Source: Scolanthus callimorphus
Lineage: Eukaryota; Cnidaria; Anthozoa; Actiniaria; Edwardsiidae
Assembly (NCBI GenBank): GCA_033964015.1
Contig: CM066913.1
Location: 9,480,953 to 9,544,952 of the forward strand
Direction: 5' to 3'
DNA length: 64,000 bases
The notes beneath the pieces were generated by a model. The model saw only the letters and a program-made list of their open reading frames with translations, was not told the DNA's origin and did no database searches. Of this stretch, positions 1-10,704 are shown piece by piece. A program made the translations under genes and the position numbers. Positions within the stretch are counted from its first letter, which is position 1; each line of letters begins with the position of its first letter.

Positions 1-39
1 TGTATGACTGGGGGTATGCGTCATACCCCCAGTCATACA
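1..39. repeat. Perfect 18-bp hairpin at window edge
   Basis: Positions 1-18 are the exact reverse complement of 22-39 with a 3-base loop (CGT). The arm contains a G5/C5 run. It could be the end of an element cut by the window edge or a stand-alone palindrome. No gene is associated with it. Confidence 0.85.
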
Positions 40-651
40 AATCTCTGTAAAAGTTTCAATTTTCAGACTGTGCTTTCTCAGCCAACATGGCATATGGCAT
101 AACGAAAATTTAAAGAAGTACTAATGTGATGATACTCTTTCTAGTGCCAGTATTTGATTTTCAGTCAGTTTAATTTCAAGACATGTGAATTTGCGGCGGC
201 CATTTTGGAAAAAGGTCTATTCTCGACAAATGACCAAAAAAAGGTTTTGAGAGATGTCTGACGAAAAAAATCTCGGCGCGCCGCAATTTCTGCCATGGGC
301 GTAAGCTATATATTTAAACTGGAAGAATTTTCTAATTAATTTCGTGTAACAATTTTATTATCCCGGTTGATCTCCTGCGCGAAACTTTGATATCTTCGAC
401 ACGTGAAAATAAACACGTGAAAATAACTTGCAGTGCTCCATGCCCATTAAGGTGTTTTTTCAAGTTTCACTCGTGAGATGAATTTTCACAGATGCCTGGT
501 GCATATTAGTGACATAACAAACACATTATCCCACTGGAAACTAACGAAATTTACTTAAATGTAACATTAAAAGTCCTGGGCATTTCTGTTATTTTGCCAA
601 ACTTTAACCGTTGTGACATAATGCCGTAATATGTCGTGCTAGTGTATACAC
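40..651. other. Non-coding stretch, nothing recognised
   Basis: AT-rich DNA without a convincing open frame, RNA gene or transposon terminus. Confidence 0.5.
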
Positions 652-793
652 CAGGGGCCGGTTCCTGAAAGGTCCGATAAAGTTATCCACGGATAAAAGT
701 TATCTGTTGTATAGGTTTTGTTCAGGATTTATCCGTTGGATAAGCGTTTATCCACTGATAACTCTTAACTGGCCTTCTAGGAACCGGCCCCTG
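652..793. mobile_element. Short MITE, hAT-like termini
   Basis: The ends are a perfect 15-bp inverted repeat starting CAGGGGCCGG. The interior (GGATAA/TTATCC words) is also largely self-complementary. CAGGGG-type ends suit hAT MITEs, but no clean 8-bp target duplication is visible, so the insertion is probably old. Confidence 0.7.
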
Positions 794-2039
794 ACAAATA
801 ACACAAACATTCACACCCGATCGGATTTCGCAAATGAATAAATGAGTTCCAAAACCGCGTATGTTACATATTTACGGAAACATCGCGCAAAAAAAGTTGG
901 ATTTTGAATCAAATTCGTGCGCCAAATGACTCTTAAAATTAGTTCCAGACTCAAAACATCGCTCACGATATACTGTTTATAAGTCTGCTAAGATAACAGA
1001 AAAGGAAGAGGAATGCATTTGCTGTGTGAAAATGTAAAGTGTGAACAGGTGAAAGTTCCAGCCATACAATAAAAACTCCATGCATTTGAAAAGAAACTCC
1101 ATGCATTTAAAAAGATTGAAAACAAATCTGCTTCTACACTAAAAGACCTTGATTGCATTATTTAAAAACAGTTTCCCTTGATAAACTCAATCCGCTTTTT
1201 TGTTAATTTGGCCGCTACCACGAATTATAAGTGTGTGCTACTAGTGAAATTTGACTAAGACAATTACTTCCTCTCGCCCTCATGGCCTCTGAGTCCGCAA
1301 TTGACTTAGAGCCCATTTGGGATCGAGGAATAATGGTTAAATATATTGTCAAGCAAAGAATTGAGCAGAAATTTCAATCTGACTGTGAGTGAAGTGCGTA
1401 AAATTTCCAATTCATTATCCAATTCCATCCTCGGTAACAAATGGAAATTTGGCAGTCAGGAACCCACGTCATAGGAGACCATAGAGCGTCCATCTTCCAT
1501 GTTATCACAGTGTAACAGCGGAAAATGCAGATAGCGTATGCTTTGTTCAGAGAAGTTTATTCAAGCGACAAATCTATTGTTCTAAAAATACCTTCAGACC
1601 TGCTTCAATCTATCCCTAGATGGACTCCTGATGCGGCCCACTTTCAAAGGACAGCAGGCTTGCTGTTCACGGAAGCACTTACCCCTTTTAAGGGTGGATT
1701 TACCTATCTCGTTGCCATGGAGATCGTCGTCAAGGGCTGAAGACGCGCGCGCTCAAAAGAGCGGGAATCTTATTTACTTCCGGTATTTTTTCTTCAGGGA
1801 AACCCGTACGAGTTGTTCACTTTTCAAGAAGCTTTTTACCTTAATTCTTCCGAATAACAATGTAGAACTAGTTTTTTTTTTGTTGACTCAAATTGTCACA
1901 AAACTTGAGACGAGACAGTCAAGCGAAAAGTCAACACAGCACCGCTGGAGAGTTGAGTTTGACAAAAGATGTACAGAGACAGATGAAGTTTGTCGTTTTT
2001 GGAAGAGGAATGATTCCAGAAAGTGGTAACTATTATTAA
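794..2039. other. Non-coding stretch, no supported gene
   Basis: Two short open frames (1525-1740 and 1631-2029, plus strand) overlap each other in different frames, show no domain, and are not supported as genes. Confidence 0.5.
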
Positions 2040-2132
2040 TTACTCTCTTGTTGTGTCCCCATATAAGTATGAGTCTTTGTTACAAGCTACAGGTTGCTCT
2101 TGGCACAGAAATAAAGTTGATTGATTGATTAT
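2040..2132 (+). mobile_element. LINE-type 3' tail
   Basis: The segment ends in an AATAAA signal followed by a short TTGA/GATT microsatellite (2111-2131). This layout is typical of 3' ends of CR1/L2-like non-LTR retrotransposons in invertebrates. No coding part of the element is visible upstream. Confidence 0.4.
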
Positions 2133-2405
2133 ACCGAACGTTCGTTTTCCCGTAAATAACGAACATTTTTCTTTTCGAATGAAACTAAACACGGTTTGCA
2201 AACTAGATAAAAGTTTTTTGAAACACTAGGAATGCTAATGGATACAAAAAAACAAATGGATACAAAGAAACAAAGTATACAGATCACAGTAAATATTCAA
2301 ACAGCTACAAGAGCTCACTAACCTGGATTCAAAGTCAAGATTTACAAACGAAATGCGCTTTTGCCTTTTGTTCTGAGTACATTCTTGCAAAACGTCTTTT
2401 TTACT

Positions 2406-2521
2406 AATTGTTCTACTCATACCGCTACACAAGGATGAGGCGAGTTTGGGATATAAACGGAGTTTTTATTGTTCCATCGACGAGATAGAAAAACATCTAA
2501 TAACGATAAATCTCCGGCACC
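2406..2521 (-). repeat. 116-bp direct repeat, copy 'B2' beside the DIRS-like element
   Basis: This 116-bp segment recurs almost unchanged at 2657-2760 plus 3158-3169. The spacer between copies is 135 bp. Lying downstream of the minus-strand recombinase gene, the order ORFs-B-A-B is what split direct repeats of PAT/Ngaro/DIRS-type retrotransposons look like at their 3' end. The role is inferred. Confidence 0.6.
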
Positions 2522-2656
2522 TGACGGGTGGGAGGGTTAAGGGTAGCAACACGTAGAGATTATGACTGAGTTACGTGACCCCGTCAAGGTCTTAAATACG
2601 TTACAATATGACGTCATTCAAACAATTAAACATTATCACTAGGGTAATCATTAACC

Positions 2657-3169
2657 AATTGTTCTACTCATACCGCTACACAAGGATGAGGCGAGTTTGG
2701 GATATAAACGGAGTTTTTATTGTTCCATCGACGAGATAGAAAAACATCTAATAACAATAAGGCCTAGTCTAAACGTCGAGCCAGCGTCGTGCCGAACCGA
2801 ATCTAATTTGGCTCGGCGCTGGCGCGGTAGCGGTTCTAAACGTCGAGCCAGAGTCGAGCCGGCAATGCGAAGTTTTGGGGATTCCTGTGGCCACGTGACA
2901 GGCCTGGATTCTTAGCAAAACACTTTTTTAAATTTATTCTATAATTTATGCATTAGACTCGGCGCGACGATGGCACGGCGTTTAGAGCCAAGTCGTGCTA
3001 CAGTCGGGTAGCGCGACAGAGAATGTCGAGCCCAATAGCTCGGTCGAACCGAATTAAAAATTGGCTCTAAACGTCGTGCTAGAGTCGCACCAGCGTCGAG
3101 TTCAATCCAATATTTCGGCTCGGCACGACGCTGGCTCGACGTTTAGACTAGGCCTAAATCTCCGGCACC
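2657..3169 (-). repeat. 116-bp direct repeat, copy 'B1', split by a MITE
   Basis: This is the second copy of the 2406-2521 repeat. It is interrupted by a 394-bp element (2761-3154) plus a duplicated TAA. Removing these gives exactly 116 bp, matching the uninterrupted copy. Confidence 0.75.
2761..3154. mobile_element. Harbinger-type MITE with TAA target duplication
   Basis: The 394-bp insertion begins GGCCTAGTCTAAACGTCG and ends with the inverse. The TIR matches perfectly for about 35 bp and then with few mismatches. TAA is duplicated on both sides (2758-2760, 3155-3157). The 3-bp TAA duplication and GGC..GCC termini point to PIF/Harbinger mobilisation. The GC-rich interior holds further copies of the TAAACGTCG word in both orientations. 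The uninterrupted sister repeat at 2406-2521 gives the empty site. Confidence 0.85.
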
Positions 3170-3268
3170 CAAACCCAAACGAGGAAGGATGAATGTGTAG
3201 AGGGATGGAAGAACAATGGAATAAACGTAAACAAAAATGAAAGATATATCTATAAGGTGGCGGGAAAG

Positions 3269-4258
3269 TTAGAGGCCTTGCTCTCGGATGTTGCGTGCCA
3301 TTTCGGTGACAGCCGCTCGCTTCTGTTTATCGGTCATTTCGAGATAAACTAGATAAGCATCGCTTTGCCAGTCGCCATGACTTTTGATCAATTCAGAAGG
3401 CAAACCGCAATCAAAAGCAAACGTTGCGCCACCTCGGCGAAAACTGTGAGCTGAAAATAATGTGTGATCTAGCCCTAAATGACCAACTAAAAGCTTGATG
3501 AAGCGTGAAAATTGCGCATATTTGATAGGTTGTGGGTCACGTGAACCACCCTGAAAGGCCGAAAACAGGAAAGCGTCCGGTGAGAGTTGATTGTAATAGA
3601 GATGGTTGCGAAGGGCCCTAATGGGGCAAAGAATAGAGCCTGGTATTGATGGCAAAGGGATGACAAGCGCGCGTTCCGAAAACTGAATAGTTTTTGTGGC
3701 GGCAACCCGCAAGTATGCCCCGCCCTCTGTAAATGTCAGATCGCAGCGTCGTAGCACTTTAGTGAAGGGTGGACGCGACGAAATGACTAGGTTCGATTTA
3801 CGTAAAAAGGAGTAAAAAGCAACCAGAAAAAGAGCCCACATCGCCGCATGCAAAGGTTTGCTGAAATCCAAATGAGGGACCATTGCACGTAACATGAGCG
3901 GGGTGAATGCTCGCTTTCTGTTTACCGAATTCCCTAGATAACGCTTAGCGCCCATGAGCGTAAGCCGGAGAAAGTAATCCGTGTCCCAATCTAAGGCAAA
4001 ACCGCGAATTTGATGGAAATGTTTGATGCTTGAGAGGTGGTTTTGTATTGTACCGAGCTTGCGGCCGTTAGAGACCAAAAAGGCGACATAACGAGAAACG
4101 TTTACCGCGTCTGCGGGAAAAGGACGTGCACGGAAAGTTACACAATATGCTAAATAGCTTTTCAAGTGTGAATGTCTGTTGACCATTGTCGATTTAGCAA
4201 ATGCCATGTTAATTAACTTCTTTCTAAAAATATCAAGATCTTCGGGACAGCTTGACAA
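3269..4258 (-). CDS. DIRS-type tyrosine recombinase (retrotransposon integrase)
   Basis: This 329-residue protein is the recombinase that inserts the circular DNA copy of DIRS-like retrotransposons. It has an N-terminal SAM-like core-binding region (about residues 1-110) followed by a catalytic domain. The visible signature is Arg in FYSFLRKSNL, then HSFRRGG (H-x-x-R), SHGDW, and the nucleophile Tyr in LVYLEMT. All catalytic positions are present and the frame is uninterrupted. It lies 38 bp downstream of the RT/RNase H fragment, on the same strand and in that element's usual order. Crypton recombinases are an alternative relative, but the adjacent RNase H argues for DIRS/Ngaro/PAT. Confidence 0.88.
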   Translation of the reverse strand: MSSCPEDLDIFRKKLINMAFAKSTMVNRHSHLKSYLAYCVTFRARPFPADAVNVSRYVAFLVSNGRKLGTIQNHLSSIKHFHQIRGFALDWDTDYFLRLTLMGAKRYLGNSVNRKRAFTPLMLRAMVPHLDFSKPLHAAMWALFLVAFYSFLRKSNLVISSRPPFTKVLRRCDLTFTEGGAYLRVAATKTIQFSERALVIPLPSIPGSILCPIRALRNHLYYNQLSPDAFLFSAFQGGSRDPQPIKYAQFSRFIKLLVGHLGLDHTLFSAHSFRRGGATFAFDCGLPSELIKSHGDWQSDAYLVYLEMTDKQKRAAVTEMARNIREQGL

Positions 4259-4296
4259 ACCTAGAAAAGATACGAAGAATAAACAATTAAAACTAG

Positions 4297-5196
4297 TTAA
4301 GCTACCTGAAAGATAAACGCGCTATCAGGCACCTCTTTTAGGGTGTAAGTTACGCCCCGTGCCTGAGTTTGATTACGGAAAATGGTTCTATAAGTGTTGC
4401 CTAAGTGCCATCTACTGAGCGCGTCCGCAAGTGAGTTGTGCTCGCCGGGAATAAACGAGGCGCGGAGCTCGAAATCGTAACTTGCAGCCGTGAACCATAG
4501 TTGTCGTAAACATCGTTGCATGAAAGGATCTCGTGCGCGACCAGAGTTGATTGTAGAGACCGCCGCCTGATTGTCGCAAGAAACGATAACCTGCCGACCC
4601 GCTAGGAATGGAGCCCACACCCTAGCCGCCACGACGATCACGCAAAGTTCCAAAGCAGATATGTGTTGAGCTGCTTGAGTCAGGAAAGAGGGAAATGGGA
4701 AATGTATAGCCTGATCTAAACAAGTTGCACCCCCAGCACTCATGCACGCATCGGTAGTAAAATGCAAATCCTCAAAATCCCAAATGTCCTGCTTGATGAT
4801 TGACACGCCATTAAACTTAGGGAGAAATCGACGCCACCAAGACAGATCCAATTGCATATCTTGTGTTATAGTCGCATAACGGCGATTGCTAGGGAAATTC
4901 CGGAGATTATTTAACAAACGAGACATGAAAATGCGACCTGCCTTGACACAAGCGGTGACAAATGATAAGCGTCCGAGTAACGATTGAAGCTCACGTTTAG
5001 AATATTGAGAAAGTGATTGCCATAGATCCAGTTCAGTTTGCAAGTCCTGCAGCCTTTGCTGTGGTACGCGCATTGACATTTCATAAGAATCAAATTCGAT
5101 GCCGAGACAGATCATGGTAGTAGAAGGGGGAGAGTCTTTTTGGAGTCTTTTTGGAGTGTAAACAGATCGTGATTGACTACATTTGAAACTACTCAC
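4297..5196 (-). pseudogene. Truncated reverse transcriptase tail with RNase H (DIRS-like)
   Basis: The 299 residues hold the RT thumb region (ICLGIEFD, then a long helical segment) and an RNase H domain with acidic residues in FTTDACMSAGG, SALEL, SCDNQAA and the late Asp in SLADALSR. This is the RT-RH layout typical of DIRS/Ngaro elements. The RT palm with its catalytic Asp pair is absent: homology stops near 5130, where short direct repeats (GAGTCTTTTTG) and unrelated sequence begin. The element is therefore 5'-truncated and cannot reverse transcribe on its own. Confidence 0.85.
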
Positions 5197-5488
5197 TCTT
5201 TGTTTTCTTTCTCTTCATTTTCAGTTCTATGATTGCCCATAAGAGGAATCGTCAAGTGCAAATATAAACCTGTCTTTATTTTCGTCTACGCGAACATGAA
5301 AACTAAAGCCAAACCGGCCCGGTACATTCTCATCATGACAGGCAAATTTCTTGACTTTTTCGCCTTTTCCAACACACATGCAGATTGTTGATCCTTTCTT
5401 ATGATTTCTTGTCGAATTTATCATTATCTTTGATATATTTGAGGATAATATTTGCTTGTTTTCGCCATATTAAAGTGCATCACAACCT
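5197..5488. other. Non-coding spacer
   Basis: No domain-bearing frame. It separates the broken end of the DIRS-like element from the next transposon. Confidence 0.5.
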
Positions 5489-5497
5489 TCAAAAAAC

Positions 5498-6644
5498 GAG
5501 TGTAGGTTTTGGTCGAGGGTCGAGTGTCGAGGGTAAGACGTCGAGGGTCGAGGGTAAAATGTCGAGGGTCGAGGGTAAAATGTCGAGGGTCGAGGGTAAA
5601 ATGTCCATTTTTTTTTTCTTTTTCTCAGGGTCGATTTCTTTTTTAAATGCAAATTCTCGGTTTCCCCCGCTTTATTCGCTCACATGCCCGCATGCTGGTG
5701 AAAGCGTTCTTGCAGATGTTTCTTCAGACTTGCCGCTACAAATTTTCTTATCGCAGACATTTGTCAATCAAACCTTTTGCTTCGCTAATTAGACTGCACG
5801 TGAAGGGAAGCAAAATCTTCTGTTTAACCGTGGAAATCTCTAAAGTTAAACAGCAAAATTCGAAGCAAACTTGTCGAGTCTGAGTATTTTGGGCAAGAAA
5901 AGATTTTAATGTTTTGCTTTGATTCAATCTTCGGGAAAACCAAGATTTCCGCGGCATTTTCACAACCTATTTCTAGCGCTCGCTTCACTAGAGTGCTTCG
6001 TGAAAGATCGCAAATGATATTCGACCTACTTCATTTCGCTTCGTTTTATTGTGCAACCTATCCCTGAGTCTCCTAAAGTTAGCTGTAGTATAATGAGTAG
6101 CATGGAAGCAAAACTAGTAAGTGCTGGGTATAAAATCACGTCGGCGATTGCTTTTTCTGCGCTGGCAGCATATCGCAATGGGACTACCAACACTCCAGTT
6201 CATTGCCAGTTGAAGAACGCCGTGTTCAAAATCTTCGAAAAACACCAGTTCGATGAACGTAGAGTGGACTTCCTTTGGTCTGATATTATCTCAGACCAAA
6301 AGATTTTCTTGTTGTTCTCATTTGTGTTCTCCTGTTTGAGCAAGATCCGCGTGCTTACACGCTCGGTACGAGCGTGGCGAGGAAACCTTTCTGAGAACTC
6401 CTGGCGAAAAAGCACAACAAATCTGCCACAGTTTTAGGGAATTTGATTTTGAAAAAGATTGCCCGAAATTTACGCCTAAAATTTGCATTCTTTAAAAAAT
6501 ATCATTCAACATGTATCACGGGGAAAAATTATTTCATTTATTTGCAGAAAAAAATTGGACCCTCGACATTTTACCCTCGACCCTCGACATTTTACCCTCG
6601 ACACTCGACGTCTTACCCTCGACACTCGACCAAAACCTACACTC
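5498..6644. mobile_element. Non-autonomous Mutator-like element, 9-bp TSD
   Basis: The 1,147-bp element has about 100-bp terminal inverted repeats starting GAGTGTAGGTTTTGGTCGAG and built from repeats of TCGAGGG and GGTAAAATG. Perfect 9-bp target duplications TCAAAAAAC flank it (5489-5497, 6645-6653). Long TIRs and a 9-bp duplication suggest a MULE-type element. The interior (about 5610-6550) lacks a recognisable transposase. A 128-residue frame at 6051-6437 has no known domain and may be captured or chance sequence. Confidence 0.8.
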
Positions 6645-6653
6645 TCAAAAAAC

Positions 6654-7237
6654 AAGTGCCGGTTCTCGGAAGAGCAAGCATCGAAATGGTTTCCCTGCCA
6701 GTCTCCACCAATAAAAAGCCAGCCATGTAACCATGCATGCCTTACCGATGAGCTAGGGGGCCTGGGACGACAGTTTACTTCCGGTTTAACAAAACACTGT
6801 ACTTCTTATGTCAAATCAGAGAAAACCCGAATTTTTAAAATGTTAAAGTGTTGTTTAACTTATTTTCCATAGAGCCTAGCATGGGATTGGCGAATATGTG
6901 AAAACTTTTTGAGTTATGACATCTGAATGGTTTAAAAACACACAAAATCAAGCGTAATTTATCTGCAAATCCTTGCTAGGTCTTATGCACAATGCCTATA
7001 CGGTTATATAGCCACAGATTGGGCAGATTCCACTAAGAATTGGAAGACAAACTATAGGTTTTTCTGTTTCGATGACGTCACTATGACGTCACATGATGAC
7101 GTCATCATTTTTCAAAGCTTTTCCAAAATGGACCTTTCCTGTAAAATATTATCCTTAAACATATTCATTTCGCAGAGTTTTGATTTTTTAAATTTTCCCT
7201 AGCAACGGCCCAAAAAGATAGGTAAATCCACCCGTAA
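6654..7237. other. Non-coding stretch with clustered CRE palindromes
   Basis: No gene is visible. The only structure is the triple TGACGTCA cluster described separately. Confidence 0.5.
7073..7104. promoter_or_regulatory. Three perfect CRE/ATF sites
   Basis: TGACGTCA occurs at 7073-7080, 7084-7091 and 7097-7104. Each is the full CREB/ATF palindrome. No promoter or gene start is visible nearby, so a regulatory role is only possible; the cluster may belong to a dispersed repeat. Confidence 0.45.
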
Positions 7238-7712
7238 GATCTTGATCACACTTTATAAAACTAAGGCTCAAAATCATGTTACCACAGAGGTTTATCTTAT
7301 GATAAAGAAAGAGTGTTCTTTGAAGTTTTTTCACGCAGTTTTTTTAGAGCTGAACAACTCGCTACGAACCATGGCTAATGCTGTGACAGCGATTACATAT
7401 TCACGCGCCGAATTCAATGAGCCGTACCATTAGGTAGTTGCCGATATTCAGATCGTTTTTTGACAATCAGAATCGAAATAAATCAATCAAACGGCAACGG
7501 CTTAGGCACGGCTCAATGCATTCGGCGCGTGAATACTTAATCGCTTGTCACAATGAAACAGGAACTGTTCACGCATTTGTAGTCGGTCGTTCAGCTCTTA
7601 GCGTGATAACTTCGAGAGAAAAAGTTCCCAGAACACCCATTCTTTGTCATAGGGCATGCCTCTGTGGTAACATCATGTTGAGTACATTTGATCCTTGTAA
7701 AATCATGTCGAT
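7238..7712. repeat. Long imperfect foldback
   Basis: Two arms of roughly 200 bp (about 7255-7448 and 7493-7700) are imperfect reverse complements. They share blocks such as ATGTTACCACAGAGG, TATTCACGCGCCGAAT and TGAGCCGT. The spacer is about 45 bp. The frames within it mirror each other and are not genes. It resembles a foldback-type MITE with decayed arms. Confidence 0.7.
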
Positions 7713-8189
7713 TTCGTGTTATAGGATGGAAATAATTAAATCCAAACCACTTCTTGGACATTCTAGCTAAAATATTGTCGTTTCGCATAGTGTCTATTTT
7801 CAAAGCGTTGCTTTGGGTTTTGGATTTTCGGGTTTTCCGTTCCGCCAGTCAAACCATCTAACACCCCGTTCACACAAACGCTTAAACTAGTTTGAAGGTG
7901 GTTTAATTGAACTGGTTTAAATCTCCCAAGAGGAGAGCGTTCCAAGGACAAAACCGAACAGACTGTACTGTACATGTTACTAAGTGATCATTTAGCTAGT
8001 AAGAGTTTATTGCAGTCGGATAAATTTGGCATGATGTGAAGTGAAGAAAATGTGTGTGAATGGGGTATAAGATAATCAGCCTTGTTACACCCGTTGCGAT
8101 GACAACCTGATCGGCTGCATTAGGCGAAGATTGGTTTTCAATCAGTTTTGTTAGCGTTGTTGTATTTAGGCAATATTGTTATTATTTAG
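7713..8189. other. Upstream region of gene copy 1, no exon identified
   Basis: A signal-peptide exon for the gene starting at 8190 would be expected upstream, but none could be recognised here. The segment ends in an acceptor-like TTATTTAG. Confidence 0.4.
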
Positions 8190-9674
8190 GCCGGGTTGGT
8201 TTCCACCCAGAATTACCAGGAAAGTCATGTAAACACATCCGGGACATTGGCGAATCAACCGGAAGTGGCGAGTACTGGATCGATCCAGCGGGTACCCAAC
8301 ATGCATTGCGAGTGTACTGTGACATGACCACTGACTCAGGTACGGTTAGTAAGGCTGCGTTCACACTTGGTGCCCGAGCACTAATGCCAGGAACGGGCAC
8401 GAAATAGTACTGTGTGTAGACGTTTAGATTCCAAGTACAGTTGGTTCACATTCAATAGGCCATGTGCACTAACCAGGTCACGTGACCCCCACTACCTCTC
8501 AACGAGGTGCTTTGTCGAAATCCATTCCAGAAATACAAAGAACCAATCGATATTAGTCAGAAACCCAAATTTCAGCTTAAAATCTATAACCTGGAGCAAA
8601 TGGCAGCGAGTTGAATTTTCAAGATTTTATTCAGAATGTATGGGATTTGGGTCACGTGACCAAGTTAGTGCAAATGGCCTATTCACCAAGCACATGTCCA
8701 CGTAGGTGTCACAGGAGAATGAACAAAAACGGAGCCAATTTTTCGGGCACAGCGCTGTGCCCGAATCTTGTCCTGAGCACTGGTGTGGTTACATTACAAA
8801 TGTGAACGTAGCCTTACTCTCGTTGCAAGGCTCGATTTCAATGATGTTGAATTGCCTAATTTTTAACGTAACATGTAAGCAAGGTTTGCCGAAACGAAAC
8901 TCCACCTGTAGCCCACGAACACGCCCCATCCCCACACGGAAATAAGGCAAAGCGGAAAGGGCACAGAAAAAAAGGAAAGGAAAAGAAGAAAGAAAAATAT
9001 TCTGTTCTTCACTGAAATCTACTTGATTAACTACTTATTTCAGTTTTTCTTTTGCCATTTTGCTTCTCGGAATCATTAATCCTATTAAAACGTTTGACTC
9101 AATAATGATTCGACTTGTGTTTTCAGGGGGCTGGACTCTGGTAACGCAAGTAACGTTAAATACTACAAGTCCGACGATTGCAGACAGAATAGACACTGAT
9201 GACTACCGAGATATAGTTAATTACGCTGTGGGAAAATACATAGTAAAAGTTCCTGCCTTGTGCAATCTCAGAAATATAATGGGTTTTACTCAGCTACGAT
9301 GGCGCTGCAGAAAGAAGCTCGTCAACAGAACCATTGATATAATGACAACTAATAACTCTGCGGGAGCTAATGTGTTGAAGCACTTCCTAGACGACCCCAC
9401 CCTTTTCCCGGCGGCTTGTAACTCATTTACAAGGCTCCCGGACGATGATGCACTGCTGACGCAAAAGTGTAGCATGTGGGGGGACAATGTATTCAATAGA
9501 TGGGGAAGATCCAGCAACCAGGGAGACTGGCGGATTTATAACAATGCCATGGTTTGGGAATCTCATAAAAGGTATTTTACCGGTGTGTTCCCTAACTTCT
9601 TCTGTGATGACTTCACTGGTGCTAATTACAAGGCGATATCAGTGGGAGATACCTGGCAGTTGTTTGTGCGGTGA
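8190..9674 (+). CDS. USOMP5-like (fibrinogen-like) gene copy 1, 3' exons
   Basis: Two exons are supported: 8190-8339 and 9127-9674, joined by a GT..AG intron (8340-9126) in a matching phase. The first encodes a GKSCKHI..YWIDPAGT..VYCDM segment, the typical entry to a fibrinogen-like/collagen-C-propeptide-type fold. The second starts GGWTLV, runs through LRWRCRKK and IDIMT, and ends DTWQLFVR followed by a stop. Conserved Cys and Trp are kept and the frame is open. The arrangement resembles coral skeletal organic matrix protein 5 and related secreted proteins, usually preceded by a signal peptide and PAN/Apple domain. Those upstream exons are not visible. The product would be extracellular, perhaps in matrix or adhesion. 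Confidence 0.7.
8352..8814. mobile_element. MITE in intron of gene copy 1 (TA target site)
   Basis: Ends AGGCTGCGTTCACA..TGTGAACGTAGCCT are inverted repeats flanked by TA (8350-8351, 8815-8816). An inner pair of inverted blocks (TTTTCGGGCACAG / GGGCACGAAAT) adds structure. It starts only 12 bp after the splice donor. The TA duplication is compatible with Tc1/mariner-type mobilisation. Confidence 0.65.
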
Positions 9675-9804
9675 CTCGACTATTTTAAGAAACCTGCAGT
9701 TGCTAATGTCAGTACGGGATACGTGGCCGTTGTATATGTAGAAGGCACCTCCACTTGTTAAAACACCTGACGTACAGCACATGCGCAAACGAGTCTTCTT
9801 GTCT
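9675..9804. other. 3' flank of gene copy 1
   Basis: Short non-coding spacer between the stop codon and the next MITE. Confidence 0.4.
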
Positions 9805-9813
9805 TCTCAGAGG

Positions 9814-10037
9814 CATTCTCGTACCCAGAGCTCCCCCCGGCTCGTCTGCTCTCGCGGGGAGGCTCTGGGGACATCCATTTGAGGGCCGTCGCTGATTGGT
9901 TGATTTTAAGCGTTGGAGCATGCTCTGAAAGGTCTTTCTCTCAGCGGCTCTGCATTAAATCACGCGCATGCGTCAGTGGCTGTCACCAGAGCCTCCCCCG
10001 CGAGGTTACGAGCCGGGGAGCTCTGGGTACGAGAATG
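9814..10037. mobile_element. 224-bp MITE, 9-bp TSD
   Basis: Inverted ends start CATTCTCGTACCCAGAGCTC and extend about 55-60 bp with few mismatches. Perfect 9-bp duplications TCTCAGAGG flank it (9805-9813, 10038-10046). A related copy lies at 52519-52947. Confidence 0.85.
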
Positions 10038-10046
10038 TCTCAGAGG

Positions 10047-10508
10047 GGCCCTTACGATCCAGAAGAAATGCGCACATGGATAAATTGCGCACATGGATAA
10101 ATATTTGCCAGGGCGTAGCTACAGGTTTTTTGTAAGTTACGCAAGAGAGTAGTCTGATAGACACCATCATCAGAAAAACAGCAGAAAAAGTAGAACAAAG
10201 TGAACATTTAAGTACGCAGTCGCGTACTTTGCGTATTGGTAGCTCGACATTAAATAGCCTGTGTCAGCCGCCATTTTGACAGCATAGCAATACGAAGTCG
10301 GAGAAGGCATCCATTTCCATCGGCTGATTTAAAGAATATAAATAAATTTTCTCGATTGAATTTAGTAAATCAAGTCTGAAACTTTCTTTTTAGATGTTTA
10401 TTAAGAAATTTATACACGTAACTCGTCTTCTAATATCGAACGAAAATAATAACAAAGGAAAGCTACCCCGGAAAATAATTTTGCCACTCAAAGCACACAA
10501 AGAGCAAA
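10047..10508. other. Non-coding stretch
   Basis: Nothing recognised. Confidence 0.4.
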
Positions 10509-10517
10509 CGGACTGCA

Positions 10518-10695
10518 CTGCCTCGTACCCAGGCGTCTCAGGTGTTCAAAAAAGGGCAAAAACCCGCGGGCGATCCGCGAAAGGAAAAATCTCGAGGCAA
10601 ATTTTCTTCGCCCTTCCCATGATGCCTTTCGCGCTAGCTCGCTCCCAGTCGCTCTCGCCTCGAAAATCACTAGAACGCGCCTGGGTACGAGGCAG
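10518..10695. mobile_element. 178-bp MITE, 9-bp TSD
   Basis: Ends CTGCCTCGTACCCAGGCG..CGCCTGGGTACGAGGCAG are perfect inverted repeats. Perfect 9-bp duplications CGGACTGCA flank it (10509-10517, 10696-10704). The shared TCGTACCCAG core suggests kinship with the 9814 element. Confidence 0.88.
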
Positions 10696-10704
10696 CGGAC
10701 TGCA

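Noticed and set aside
6051..6437. Possible captured host gene in the 9-bp-TSD element
   Set aside because: Open for 128 codons but no recognisable domain or splice sites; kept only as a remark.
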